A stretch of 64,000 bases of DNA from SABI01 sp963663665 (GTDB lineage Bacteria > Spirochaetota > Spirochaetia > Sphaerochaetales > Sphaerochaetaceae), in assembly GCA_963663665.2 (NCBI GenBank), contig CAXXKP010000001.1, positions 248,001-312,000 of the forward strand, read 5' to 3'. The notes beneath the pieces were generated by a model. That model was not told the DNA's origin, ran no database searches, and worked only from the letters and a program-made list of their open reading frames with translations. How positions within the stretch are numbered: position 1 is the stretch's first letter; the number at the start of each line of letters is the position of its first letter. Made by a program: the position numbers and the translations under genes. This document shows positions 44,566 through 52,131 of the stretch, piece by piece.

Positions 44566-45612
44566 TTATAAAGAGGGCAATGAGTATGAGAAAGCTCCTG
44601 TTTCTACCTTTTTGACAAAGGCTTCAAACTTTTCTCTAATTCCTTGGGGTAATGAAGAGATATAAAGTGGATCATCAAAGAAAAAACCAATTGAACCCTC
44701 TTTAAGCCCTCCTATGGTAGCTTTCCCATATTCAACCTTATTTTGGACTATATCCTTCACGATTTCCATCGCAAGTTTCTTTTGTTCCATCGAACCACAC
44801 CCAACAACCTTCCCAGGAGCTGCTTCATATTCATTAGAATTATGAAAAACAATATATGCACCTTCAGTGGATGCAACCTTAAATAAACCTTGAGAAGCCC
44901 CTCCTGCAACTGCAGCGAAGACATCTACCCCATTATTAATCATGGAAGAAGTAAGCTCAGCTGTTTTATTTGCATCAAACCAGTTCCCAATTACTCTAAA
45001 ATCAAGTTCAATATCTTTATTCACCAATCGTGCACCAGCTAAATATCCTGGAATCATGTGATTATTTAACAAAGGAAATTCTTGAGCTGCGATAAAACCA
45101 ATTTTCAAATCTTTATTAGCATATTCCATATCACTAGTAGTAACGAGCCCAGCTAGATATCCTAAATAAAGCGATTGTTCATATTGATTAAATAAATACG
45201 TTCTAATTTGAGAATTCCCCTCGAAATAGGCATCAGTAATAATAAATTTCTGATTTGGGAATTTCTTCCCAACTCGAGCCGCGATTTCTGGTAAAGAAGG
45301 ATTAGTTCCTATAACGACATCATATTCATTTGTGGCAACAAGAGAAGTGAGCCCCTCTTCCCACGTTGCTTGATTAAAACCAGCTTCATACACCTTAACC
45401 TGAACATTATCATAACGAAGAGCTGCTTCGTTGACTCCTTCTACAAGGGTTTCATAGGGAGGAGATCCTGCGACCACTCCTGTAATATATACAAGAATGG
45501 AAATTGTATCATCCTCAACAGAAGATTCTTTCACGCCCATCGCTCCAAGTGGTAATAGAATCATAGCTATAATTATAATCATCAATACGCTGATAACTGA
45601 ATTTCGTCTCAT
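44566..45612 (-). CDS. BMP/PnrA family substrate-binding protein
   Basis: 348 residues with a signal peptide (VISVLMIIIIAMILLPLGAMG, about 6-26) and no lipobox cysteine. The rest is a type I periplasmic binding fold with BMP/Med features: GFNQATWEEGL, ITDAYFEG, YLGYLAGLVTT and GNWFDANKTAELTSSMI. The closest family I know is the Treponema purine-nucleoside receptor PnrA (TmpC). It delivers the substrate to the permeases downstream. GGAGG lies 9 bases before ATG. Confidence 0.88.
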   Translation of the reverse strand: MRRNSVISVLMIIIIAMILLPLGAMGVKESSVEDDTISILVYITGVVAGSPPYETLVEGVNEAALRYDNVQVKVYEAGFNQATWEEGLTSLVATNEYDVVIGTNPSLPEIAARVGKKFPNQKFIITDAYFEGNSQIRTYLFNQYEQSLYLGYLAGLVTTSDMEYANKDLKIGFIAAQEFPLLNNHMIPGYLAGARLVNKDIELDFRVIGNWFDANKTAELTSSMINNGVDVFAAVAGGASQGLFKVASTEGAYIVFHNSNEYEAAPGKVVGCGSMEQKKLAMEIVKDIVQNKVEYGKATIGGLKEGSIGFFFDDPLYISSLPQGIREKFEAFVKKVETGAFSYSLPSL

Positions 45613-45710
45613 ACTTTTTTACCTCCATTGGTAATATAATTAATCAATTGAGGGGAGAATAACATAACAAGGGAGAACTCTCTACCCTTTATACATTATC
45701 GATGTTCCCT

Positions 45711-47144
45711 CTATCTCCATGTACCTTTCAACGAGCTATAAAGATGTCGATAATGAGTAAATAGCTCATCATATAGATTAGCAAGCTTTTCATCAGGGTA
45801 ATAAAACTGTGAGAAACTAATAAGTGATGTACAGGCTTCTTGCAGTGAGCCATACTGCCCTAGCGAGTGACGAGCGAGAGCCATAGCTCCTACCATCTCA
45901 GATTCCTTCTGAAGAGGAACTGCTACTTCTTTTTGAGTAATGTTAGCTTTTATTTGTTGTAAAACTCCAATATTCGCCCCTCCTCCGATACTACGAAGAG
46001 TTGTAACTTCTTGACCAACACCTTCAATTGTCTCAATTACATCTCGGATTGCAAACGCAACCCCTTCAATCACACTTCTAATCATGTGCCATTTCGAGGT
46101 AGATAAAGAAAGCCCGGAGAAAACCCCTCTTGCAGATGGATCCCAAATCGGAGCCCTTTCTCCAGTTAAATACGGCAAAAACACAAGGTTATTACTTCCA
46201 GGAGGAATCATTTCCACTTGATTATAAATCTCTTCATACGAAAGATTCTCAACTCCAACTAGATCTTTTGCCCATGAGATCGCTTTACCTGATGTTGAAA
46301 TAATACCAGAAATATTGTGATAAGGATGAATAGGGTGAAGATAACTCATCAGTCTATTATCATCGATAGGGACCTCAGAACACACATTGATCCCTTCGCT
46401 TGTTCCTGATCTATCGCATACCATACCAGGTAGCACGGCGGCAGAACCTAAAATTGATATAAGGAAATCTGGTCCTCCTGCAATCACCTTAGTGGTTGGT
46501 GGAAGAGAGAGTGTACTCGCAGCAATTGAAGAAATTGTACCAATAATAGTTCCTGGCGCAATTAGTGGAGGAAATTTTTCTTTATCAAGGTTTAGAAGTT
46601 CTAGTACCGCGTCATTATAATACCACTTAGTAGCATCAGGAGCGTGGATAATTGCAGTTTTTTCTCCAGTAAGGAGATAATTTATATAATCATAACTCGA
46701 TAAGAAACAGGTGGTTTTTTCATAAATTTCTTTTTCGTGGTGAGCAATATAGAGGGCTTTAGGAAGGAAAAAACTTGCATCTATAAAACTTCCCCAAACA
46801 GAGCTTATTTGCTTAGCCTCTTCAACGGCACGCCGGTCAAGATAGAGCCTTGCGGTAAAAGTATCAGCAACTAAGAGCCCTTCTTTTGTCATCACAGGAG
46901 ATGCAACAGGAACCAATGAAGGTCCACTGCCAGTAACAATAATTGCTTCAATATTCTCAGTCGTGGGAAGATGTTTGAAGAGTGTATCTAAGGCGATTGA
47001 GAAAGCTATCGGATTGATGAGTTGCCCATCAGAAATAAAATATTGTGAATCTAAGGCAATAGTGTCATAGTGGCTCATTTTTCCCGATTCTTCAAAAAGA
47101 GCAACTTTACAATTTGTAGTTCCTATATCTATTGTGAGTATCAT
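45711..47144 (-). CDS. FGGY-family carbohydrate kinase
   Basis: A 477-residue sugar kinase. N-terminal ATPase motif LTIDIGTTNCKVALF; middle PYLTGERAPIWDPSARGVFSGL is the xylulokinase-like substrate loop; C-terminal RSIGGGANIGVLQQIKANI is the adenine site. Substrates in the family include xylulose, gluconate, glycerol and autoinducer-2. It is the first gene before the BMP transporter (98-base gap, same strand), suggesting it phosphorylates the transported compound or a sugar released from it. GGAGG 5 bases before ATG. Confidence 0.87.
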   Translation of the reverse strand: MILTIDIGTTNCKVALFEESGKMSHYDTIALDSQYFISDGQLINPIAFSIALDTLFKHLPTTENIEAIIVTGSGPSLVPVASPVMTKEGLLVADTFTARLYLDRRAVEEAKQISSVWGSFIDASFFLPKALYIAHHEKEIYEKTTCFLSSYDYINYLLTGEKTAIIHAPDATKWYYNDAVLELLNLDKEKFPPLIAPGTIIGTISSIAASTLSLPPTTKVIAGGPDFLISILGSAAVLPGMVCDRSGTSEGINVCSEVPIDDNRLMSYLHPIHPYHNISGIISTSGKAISWAKDLVGVENLSYEEIYNQVEMIPPGSNNLVFLPYLTGERAPIWDPSARGVFSGLSLSTSKWHMIRSVIEGVAFAIRDVIETIEGVGQEVTTLRSIGGGANIGVLQQIKANITQKEVAVPLQKESEMVGAMALARHSLGQYGSLQEACTSLISFSQFYYPDEKLANLYDELFTHYRHLYSSLKGTWR

Positions 47145-47305
47145 CTACTCCTCCATATCATTTAACAGAAAAGTAATTAATAAAGATTATCTTTTCAAGG
47201 TTAAGAATATACTTCGCCTAAAAAATCATCAATAGTGTGGAATTGAATGAAAAAAGATCTATTGTTCTTGTTCTCTTGATATGAAACCATGAAGAAATAC
47301 AAATA

Positions 47306-47764
47306 CTAAGAGAGTAATGTAATGAGTTTCTTTATGACATCTTTAGGTATTTGCGGGTCATCACATGACTGTAGTGATACCAACAATTCAATTGATCTGC
47401 CATCTTGAGGTATCATAAATCCAGCTTCACGAGCACAATCTTCTCCTAAAATGGCCAGAGAATGAAATAGCGCATTAATTATTGGATGATCTGAACCATT
47501 AGTCAATTCAAGAGCAGAGGCTTTGCTTTCTAAAAGATAAGATAGACTTTTCTCAACTGATTCATCTTTCAACGGACGAAGTGGAAAATTCTCTACCATT
47601 AAACTAATTGCATGCGAGGGACAAATATCGACACAAAGACGACACCCATCAATACATCGAGACGAATCTATTTGTCCAGTCTCTGTGTCAGTTGCTCCGG
47701 TAGGACATACAAACAAACAAAGACAATCTTTTGTACATTTATTAATATTTCTGATTGCATACAT
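47306..47764 (-). CDS. 4Fe-4S ferredoxin-like protein with helical tail
   Basis: 152 residues. Two cluster motifs sit in the first 55 residues (CTKDCLCLFVCPTGA and CIDGCRLCVDICPSHA); the first has unusual spacing, C-x3-C-x-C-x3-CP. A ~95-residue helical tail with two further cysteines (CAREAG, SCDDP) is not recognised. It follows the rubredoxin-tailed gene by 1 base, so the pair probably works together in electron transfer. Confidence 0.78.
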   Translation of the reverse strand: MYAIRNINKCTKDCLCLFVCPTGATDTETGQIDSSRCIDGCRLCVDICPSHAISLMVENFPLRPLKDESVEKSLSYLLESKASALELTNGSDHPIINALFHSLAILGEDCAREAGFMIPQDGRSIELLVSLQSCDDPQIPKDVIKKLITLLS

Positions 47765-47765
47765 C

Positions 47766-48230
47766 TTAAGCCCCCTTCTTTATCTGTACGAATCGGGAAG
47801 ATGGAGCCTTACAAATTGGACAAAGGGTTGGTACCTGCTCGCTAAGTGCGATATAGCCACAAGCTTCACACACATATACATTATTCCCTTCCAGAAGAGC
47901 ATCCCCTTGCTTTTCAAAACGGGCAAGAAGAGATTTGTGAATTGAAGTTACTTTTTTTCCCCATGTAGCACAACGCAAAGCACCTCTATCTCCAACTTCT
48001 TCTCCACTTGTTGTAACCTGCGGATAAAGTGTATCAATATCTTTTTGTAGAAGCTCTCCATAAGCCTCCTTTTTAAATTCTTTGCTACCTGGGATTGATT
48101 TGATAAAATAGGATGATAATTCTTTAAAAAGCGAACTCATCTCATTATTTGTCTGTTTATCTGCAGCTTTGGCTAAATTACTACAAATGATTCCTAATTG
48201 ACTATATGAATAGCTCTTTTTCATTTCCAT
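47766..48230 (-). CDS. rubrerythrin-like protein with rubredoxin tail
   Basis: 154 residues. The C-terminal ~40 residues form a rubredoxin-type iron site: VCEACGYIA then LCPICKAP. The N-terminal ~100 residues are helical, as in rubrerythrin, but I see no ExxH motifs for the di-iron centre. So it may be an electron carrier rather than a peroxidase. AGGAG 6 bases before ATG. First of a two-gene unit with a ferredoxin; divergent from glutaredoxin. Confidence 0.72.
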   Translation of the reverse strand: MEMKKSYSYSQLGIICSNLAKAADKQTNNEMSSLFKELSSYFIKSIPGSKEFKKEAYGELLQKDIDTLYPQVTTSGEEVGDRGALRCATWGKKVTSIHKSLLARFEKQGDALLEGNNVYVCEACGYIALSEQVPTLCPICKAPSSRFVQIKKGA

Positions 48231-48261
48231 AGATTTCTCCTAGACTCTATGCTAACACTGC

Positions 48262-48280
48262 TTGGTGACGTTGTCACCAA
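48262..48280. promoter_or_regulatory. 19-bp palindrome between the rubredoxin-tailed gene and glutaredoxin
   Basis: TTGGTGAC-GTT-GTCACCAA: perfect 8-base arms with a 3-base centre. It ends 8 bases before the glutaredoxin -35 and overlaps the likely -35 region of the divergent gene. No U-tract follows, so it is an operator candidate, not a terminator. Confidence 0.6.
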
Positions 48281-48288
48281 CTCTTTTG

Positions 48289-48317
48289 TTGACCAAGATA
48301 TATCTAAAGAGTATTTT
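48289..48317 (+). promoter_or_regulatory. promoter of glutaredoxin gene
   Basis: -35 TTGACC (48289-48294), 17-bp spacer, -10 TATTTT (48312-48317). Confidence 0.5.
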
Positions 48318-48351
48318 AAGTGTGTAAAAAAATACTAAGAGGAGGAATCAC

Positions 48352-48582
48352 ATGGCTGTGATAATGTATAGCACCCCAACTTGCGGATTTTGTAAAATGG
48401 CAAAAAGTTACTTTCAAAACAATAATATTCCTTTTACCGAATATAACGTTGCTGCAAATTCTGAGAAAGCTCAAGAAATGGTAAGGAAATCAGGACAAAT
48501 GGGAGTTCCTGTAATCGACATTAACGGAAAGGTAATCGTTGGTTTTGACAGAAACGCTATTGATAGCGCTCTAAAGAGATAA
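48352..48582 (+). CDS. glutaredoxin
   Basis: A 76-residue thioredoxin-fold protein with redox pair C11/C14 (TPTCGFCKMAK), cis-proline region GVPVIDI and a GFD motif, like small NrdH/glutaredoxin-like proteins. It reduces disulfides in the cytosol. GAGGAGG lies 7 bases before the ATG. Its original terminator is split by the IS element downstream. Confidence 0.9.
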   Translation: MAVIMYSTPTCGFCKMAKSYFQNNNIPFTEYNVAANSEKAQEMVRKSGQMGVPVIDINGKVIVGFDRNAIDSALKR

Positions 48583-48654
48583 ACAATTTTTTAATACGCA
48601 TTAAAAAGAGCACACATGAACTGACCCCAGTTCATTGGAGCGGTTTCTAAAAGA

Positions 48655-50022
48655 TTAGGTTGCCAAATTTCGGTAATTAACCGGAGAAAGGTAACCTAAT
48701 TTTTTTTGTATTCGCTGGTTGTTGAACCAGTATATGTAATCATCCACCAACTTCTCCATACCGTCAACAGTCAGGAGTGCTCTTTTAGGCATCTGTTTGA
48801 TGGTCTCCGACTTGAATAATCCGAAGAAGTTCTCAATACAGGCATTGTCCCAGCAGTTGCCTTTTCTGGACATACTCTGATGGACGCCAAGATTTTTCAG
48901 GAACTCAACATAGACTCGATTTGTGTACGTCCATCCCATGTCTGAATGAATCATGGTCTGATTGAGAATTAAACCTTGGTCAGTTAGTTCTTTCACGACG
49001 TTTTTCACTAGATGCAAACCAATGAATCTGCTCGTCCTGTAGGAAACAATTTCCTTGTTCCAAAGATCCATAACCGCAGCAAGGTAAAGCCAACCTTCCT
49101 TTGTAGGCAGGTAGGTGATGTCCGTGACCAGTTTCTTCATAGGTCTATCCGACAGGAAGTTCCTGCAGAGATCATTCCTTGGAAGAGAATCTGCATTTTC
49201 TTTAAGTGTCAGATAGTAATTCTTAGGATATCGGCGTCTCCTAACCTTCGCGTGAAGATCGAAATAATCCATAACCCGTGCTACTCGTTTGTGATTGAGC
49301 TCATCATATACCCCTTCCAAGACAAGATGCTTAGCCATCCTTTTTGCGCCATAAGCCCAATGATTCTTTTCCTGTGTGTATCTGATAGCTTCAGCCAGCA
49401 TCCTATCCTTAACAGGCACCTCATTCTCATGCTTTTTCCAGAAATGATACGTGCTTGGAGACAGTTTCAGAATGGATAATGAAGTTTTGAGAGGGATTCC
49501 GAATCTTCTGCATTGGCTAACTGCTCGAAGAATCTTTTTTTTTGAGGATCTGTCTCGCTTTCCGCACAAGTTTGGAAGTAGACTTTGTAGACAGTAAGCT
49601 CGTCCTGCTTTTCTTTCAGTTTCTTTTCGAGTTCTTTGACTCTCTCCTGATCCGTTGTCATCGCAACCTTCCTTTTGAGGCCTGCCTCTTCTCCGAGTAC
49701 AGACTCCATACTTAGTATAATTGCGAACCCATCGAATTAAAACATCTTTTGGCAATCCAGTTGCTTTGACCATTTCAGGATAGCTCTTTTCTGCATCCAG
49801 CAATAGTTGGACGATTTTAACCTGCTCTAACTCCGTCTTCGCATTCTCGTAATGCCTGAATGATTGTTTCAGCCAAGAGAAGTCTCCATTGTCGAACGAA
49901 TGGATTATCCTTCTGGCATAACTATTATTTATGCCAATACGCGTGGCAATTGTTCTCCCTCGGTATCCCTGTTCATACAGTTTGTAGAATAATTCTTTTT
50001 CCTCTGTTGTAATCTTAGGCAA
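48655..50022 (-). CDS. IS3-family transposase (orfA and orfB regions, orfA shifted)
   Basis: A single 455-residue frame holds an N-terminal helix-turn-helix (about 1-115) and the C-terminal DDE integrase (about 225-455; VTDITYLPT, HSDMGWTY, CIENFFGLFKSE). The leucine-zipper part expected at the end of orfA is instead in another frame (49467-49709; ERVKELEKKLKEKQDEL). An A9 run on the minus strand (49535-49543) is a good site for the -1 frameshift from orfA to orfB. The best reading is that a one-base insertion near 49655-49680 put the HTH in frame with orfB and broke orfA. Start is TTG without a Shine-Dalgarno. Activity is doubtful. Confidence 0.8.
   Translation of the reverse strand: MPKITTEEKELFYKLYEQGYRGRTIATRIGINNSYARRIIHSFDNGDFSWLKQSFRHYENAKTELEQVKIVQLLLDAEKSYPEMVKATGLPKDVLIRWVRNYTKYGVCTRRRGRPQKEGCDDNGSGESQRTRKETERKAGRAYCLQSLLPNLCGKRDRSSKKKILRAVSQCRRFGIPLKTSLSILKLSPSTYHFWKKHENEVPVKDRMLAEAIRYTQEKNHWAYGAKRMAKHLVLEGVYDELNHKRVARVMDYFDLHAKVRRRRYPKNYYLTLKENADSLPRNDLCRNFLSDRPMKKLVTDITYLPTKEGWLYLAAVMDLWNKEIVSYRTSRFIGLHLVKNVVKELTDQGLILNQTMIHSDMGWTYTNRVYVEFLKNLGVHQSMSRKGNCWDNACIENFFGLFKSETIKQMPKRALLTVDGMEKLVDDYIYWFNNQRIQKKLGYLSPVNYRNLAT
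49467..49709 (-). pseudogene. orfA leucine-zipper segment in the displaced frame
   Basis: About 80 residues with a heptad-rich coiled coil typical of the IS3 OrfA C-terminus, followed by the A9 slippery run and a normal orfA-style stop. It has no own start of note; it is the downstream half of orfA separated from its HTH by a one-base shift. Confidence 0.6.
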
Positions 50023-50027
50023 ATTAG

Positions 50028-50066
50028 AACCCCCTTACGTTGGATTTACTCCAACGTAAGGGGGTT
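50028..50066 (-). repeat. 17-bp hairpin at the transposase end of the IS
   Basis: Perfect arms AACCCCCTTACGTTGGA (50028-50044) and its complement (50050-50066), loop TTTAC. It overlaps the terminal inverted repeat and ends 6 bases before the transposase start, so it could block ribosomes or transcripts entering from outside. Confidence 0.7.
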
Positions 50067-50109
50067 AGTTCAACATTCGTGCTCTTTTTTTATGATATAC
50101 TCTCATAGT

Positions 50110-50577
50110 ATGAAAACCTGTTATCAATATGAGATTGGTATATACCATATCCTAATCAAAGAAGAAAATGATGCAATTAGTGGAGTCCATTTATCAGAGG
50201 GAGAAATCCTATACCCTGAAGATATGAGAATTGAAGAGACCCCTTTAATAGAACAAGCAGGAAGGGAACTAGATGAATACTTTCACAGGAAAAGAAGTGT
50301 CTTTACCCTCCCGCTTCTCATAACAGGGACAGATTTTCAACAAAGAGTGTATAGAGCTCTTTTAACGATTGAATATGGAAAAACTGCATCATACAAGGAT
50401 ATAGCTATCAAAGCAGGCTCCCCAAAAGGAGCTAGAGCCGTGGGAAATGCTGTGAATAAAAACCCTATTGGAATCATTGTACCATGTCACAGAGTAATTG
50501 GTAGTAATGGATCCCTTGTTGGCTTCGAGGGAGGATTGGTTATGAAGCAATATTTACTTGATATAGAAAAATATTAA
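50110..50577 (+). CDS. ogt: methylated-DNA-protein cysteine methyltransferase
   Basis: About 155 residues. Acceptor cysteine C126 lies in PCHRVIG; upstream GTDFQQRVYRALLTIEYGKTASYKDIA and RAVGNAVNKNPIGI match the family. It removes methyl from O6-methylguanine in one suicide reaction. Two starts are possible: 50092 and 50110. Neither has a Shine-Dalgarno. A -10-like TATACT (50096-50101) would start the transcript almost at ATG 50110, which I prefer, implying a nearly leaderless message. It begins only 37 bases after the IS. Confidence 0.88.
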   Translation: MKTCYQYEIGIYHILIKEENDAISGVHLSEGEILYPEDMRIEETPLIEQAGRELDEYFHRKRSVFTLPLLITGTDFQQRVYRALLTIEYGKTASYKDIAIKAGSPKGARAVGNAVNKNPIGIIVPCHRVIGSNGSLVGFEGGLVMKQYLLDIEKY

Positions 50578-50704
50578 AAAGATAAACATTGTAATTAAAA
50601 AGATTTACCTGTATGATAAAGATATCTGGATTGATTCTTGTCTGGGTCATTTGTTCTGTAAGTTGTGTATTTACGTCTGGGGAGACATATTTACACAACT
50701 TTTT

Positions 50705-51541
50705 TTATTTTATGAAAGTTCCTTCATCCAATTCCTTAAAAGCAAGATGAAGTTCTTCCCTTGTGTTCATAACAATCGGACCGCCCCAAGCTATCGGTTC
50801 ATGTAATGGTTGTGCATTTAAGAATAGAAACCTTAATCCCTTGTTACTACTTCTCACCTCTACTGAATCACCATCAATTATTTTTATCGCTCTATGAGAT
50901 TCAATTTCTTTATTTGATTCATCAAAGTAACCGGTTCCGGAGAGAACATAGATAACCACTGTGGATTTTGCATCCACATTGATCTGCCATGTTTTGTTTT
51001 CGTGCAGTGTCACATCAAGATAGAGAGTAGGTACTATCGAATTCTTGATAGGGCCATTGTGCCCATTGTAATTACCACTTAAGACCTTTACAACACCCCA
51101 ATCATCTTCAACCTCTTTAATCATATTGCTTTTAATATCATTATAAGATGGAGAATCCATTTTATGGTCTTTAGGAAGATTTATCCACAATTGTGTACCA
51201 AGAAGGTGGTCAGACTGTACTGGCATCTCTTGATGAATAATCCCATTCCCAGCAGTCATCCATTGGCAATCTCCGTCATTGATACTTCCTTTATTACCTA
51301 AAGAATCAGCATGCTCAATACTCCCTTTAATTAAGTAGGTTACTGTTTGAATACCTCTGTGTGGATGCCACGGGAATCCTTTTATAAAATCCTCATAATG
51401 TATCGAATCAAAGGCATCTAAGAGTAAGAAAGGATCAAATTGAGGAATCTGACTATGGCCAAAGACCCTTACTAACTTGACACCAGCACCATCAATAGCA
51501 ATACCGCCACCTACTACTGTATCTATTTTTCGCTTTTCCAT
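50705..51541 (-). CDS. pirin family protein
   Basis: 278 residues, a bicupin. The N-terminal cupin carries metal-binding HPHRGIQTVTYLIKG and HADSLGN..., with QWMTAGNGIIHQE; the second cupin has KTWQINVDAKSTVVIYVLSGTG. Bacterial pirins have reported quercetinase or regulatory roles; function here is unknown. I use ATG 51541: AAGGA lies 8 bases before it, while the GTG six codons earlier has none. Divergent from superoxide reductase. Confidence 0.88.
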   Translation of the reverse strand: MEKRKIDTVVGGGIAIDGAGVKLVRVFGHSQIPQFDPFLLLDAFDSIHYEDFIKGFPWHPHRGIQTVTYLIKGSIEHADSLGNKGSINDGDCQWMTAGNGIIHQEMPVQSDHLLGTQLWINLPKDHKMDSPSYNDIKSNMIKEVEDDWGVVKVLSGNYNGHNGPIKNSIVPTLYLDVTLHENKTWQINVDAKSTVVIYVLSGTGYFDESNKEIESHRAIKIIDGDSVEVRSSNKGLRFLFLNAQPLHEPIAWGGPIVMNTREELHLAFKELDEGTFIK

Positions 51542-51609
51542 ATCTACATTCCTTATCACTAATTAATATACTACAATTATCAGATATTACAAATATATGA
51601 AAATCATCT

Positions 51610-51638
51610 TGACCCTTCCATCTTCATTCCCTTTAATG
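51610..51638 (+). promoter_or_regulatory. promoter of superoxide reductase
   Basis: -35 TTGACC (51610-51615), 17-bp spacer, -10 TTTAAT (51633-51638). The -10 lies between the arms of the inverted repeat at 51620-51652. Confidence 0.5.
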
Positions 51639-51652
51639 TACAATGAAGATGA
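51620..51652. promoter_or_regulatory. 10-bp inverted repeat around the superoxide reductase -10
   Basis: CATCTTCATT (51620-51629), 13-base spacer, AATGAAGATG (51643-51652): perfect arms. The arms flank the predicted -10, as expected for an operator; as RNA the repeat would be only partly transcribed. Confidence 0.55.
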
Positions 51653-51676
51653 AATCATTACACGTAGGAGGAAAAT

Positions 51677-52048
51677 ATGAGTGTAAAATTTTATCGCTGT
51701 AAAGAGTGTGGAAACATAGTTGAATTAATTAATAATGGTGGCGGAGAATTAGTATGTTGTGGTCAACCTATGGTCGAGTTGAAAGCAAATTCTACTGATG
51801 CAGCTAACGAAAAGCATGTCCCTGTTGTTGAAAAGAAAGACGGCAAACTCGTCGCAACTGTTGGTTCAGTACTCCACCCAATGACTGCCGAGCACTTCAT
51901 TCAATGGATTGCTGCTGTTACTGATAACGGTGTGCATAGAGTAAATCTTACCCCTAGTGATAAGCCAATTGCTGTATTTGAAGGTTTAGATGTAAAAGAA
52001 GTGTATGAATATTGTAATCTTCACGGACTATGGAAGACTACCCTCTAA
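51677..52048 (+). CDS. dfx: desulfoferrodoxin-type superoxide reductase (2Fe-SOR)
   Basis: 123 residues. N-terminal rubredoxin-like centre I: C8, C11, C27, C28. Catalytic centre II ligands: H47 (EKHVP), H67, H73, C113 and H116 (CNLHGLW). It reduces superoxide to peroxide without making oxygen, using electrons from rubredoxin. TAGGAGG lies 6-7 bases before the ATG. Single gene with its own promoter and terminator. Confidence 0.95.
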   Translation: MSVKFYRCKECGNIVELINNGGGELVCCGQPMVELKANSTDAANEKHVPVVEKKDGKLVATVGSVLHPMTAEHFIQWIAAVTDNGVHRVNLTPSDKPIAVFEGLDVKEVYEYCNLHGLWKTTL

Positions 52049-52069
52049 AGGAATTGATCTGAGTTAACT

Positions 52070-52111
52070 AAAAAGGACCTTGAAGAAATATAATTCTTTA
52101 AGGTCCTTTTT
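52070..52111 (+). terminator. intrinsic terminator of superoxide reductase gene
   Basis: An 18-bp stem (AAAAAGGACCTTGAAGAA with its near-perfect complement, one G-T pair), loop ATATAA, T-run ending at 52111. Because the left arm begins with A5, it can also terminate the convergent ferritin gene. Confidence 0.88.
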
Positions 52112-52131
52112 GTATATAATACGGTTTTCTA

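Larger units (their letters stand above)
48617..50072 (-). mobile_element. IS3-family insertion sequence (IS150-like)
   Basis: 1456 bp. Both ends start TGAACT; the terminal inverted repeats (48617-48640 and 50049-50072) match at 19 of 24 positions and end TG...CA. A 3-bp target duplication ACA flanks it (48614-48616 and 50073-50075), as usual for IS3-family elements. One transposase region fills it on the minus strand. Base composition is visibly richer in G+C than the neighbours. It lies in the loop of the glutaredoxin terminator. Confidence 0.9.
48603..50091 (+). terminator. glutaredoxin terminator split by the IS insertion
   Basis: Left arm AAAAAGAGCAC (48603-48613) and right arm GTGCTCTTTTT (50079-50089, T-run to 50091) are perfect 11-bp complements. 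Removing the element and one target copy leaves a loop of ACATTC and a normal intrinsic terminator 20 bases after the glutaredoxin stop. The stem arms now lie about 1.46 kb apart. Confidence 0.75.

Noticed and set aside
45660..45705. Imperfect AAGGG/CCCTT hairpin between the FGGY kinase and the BMP receptor
   Set aside because: Stem has a bulge and no U-tract; too weak to call a terminator or attenuator.
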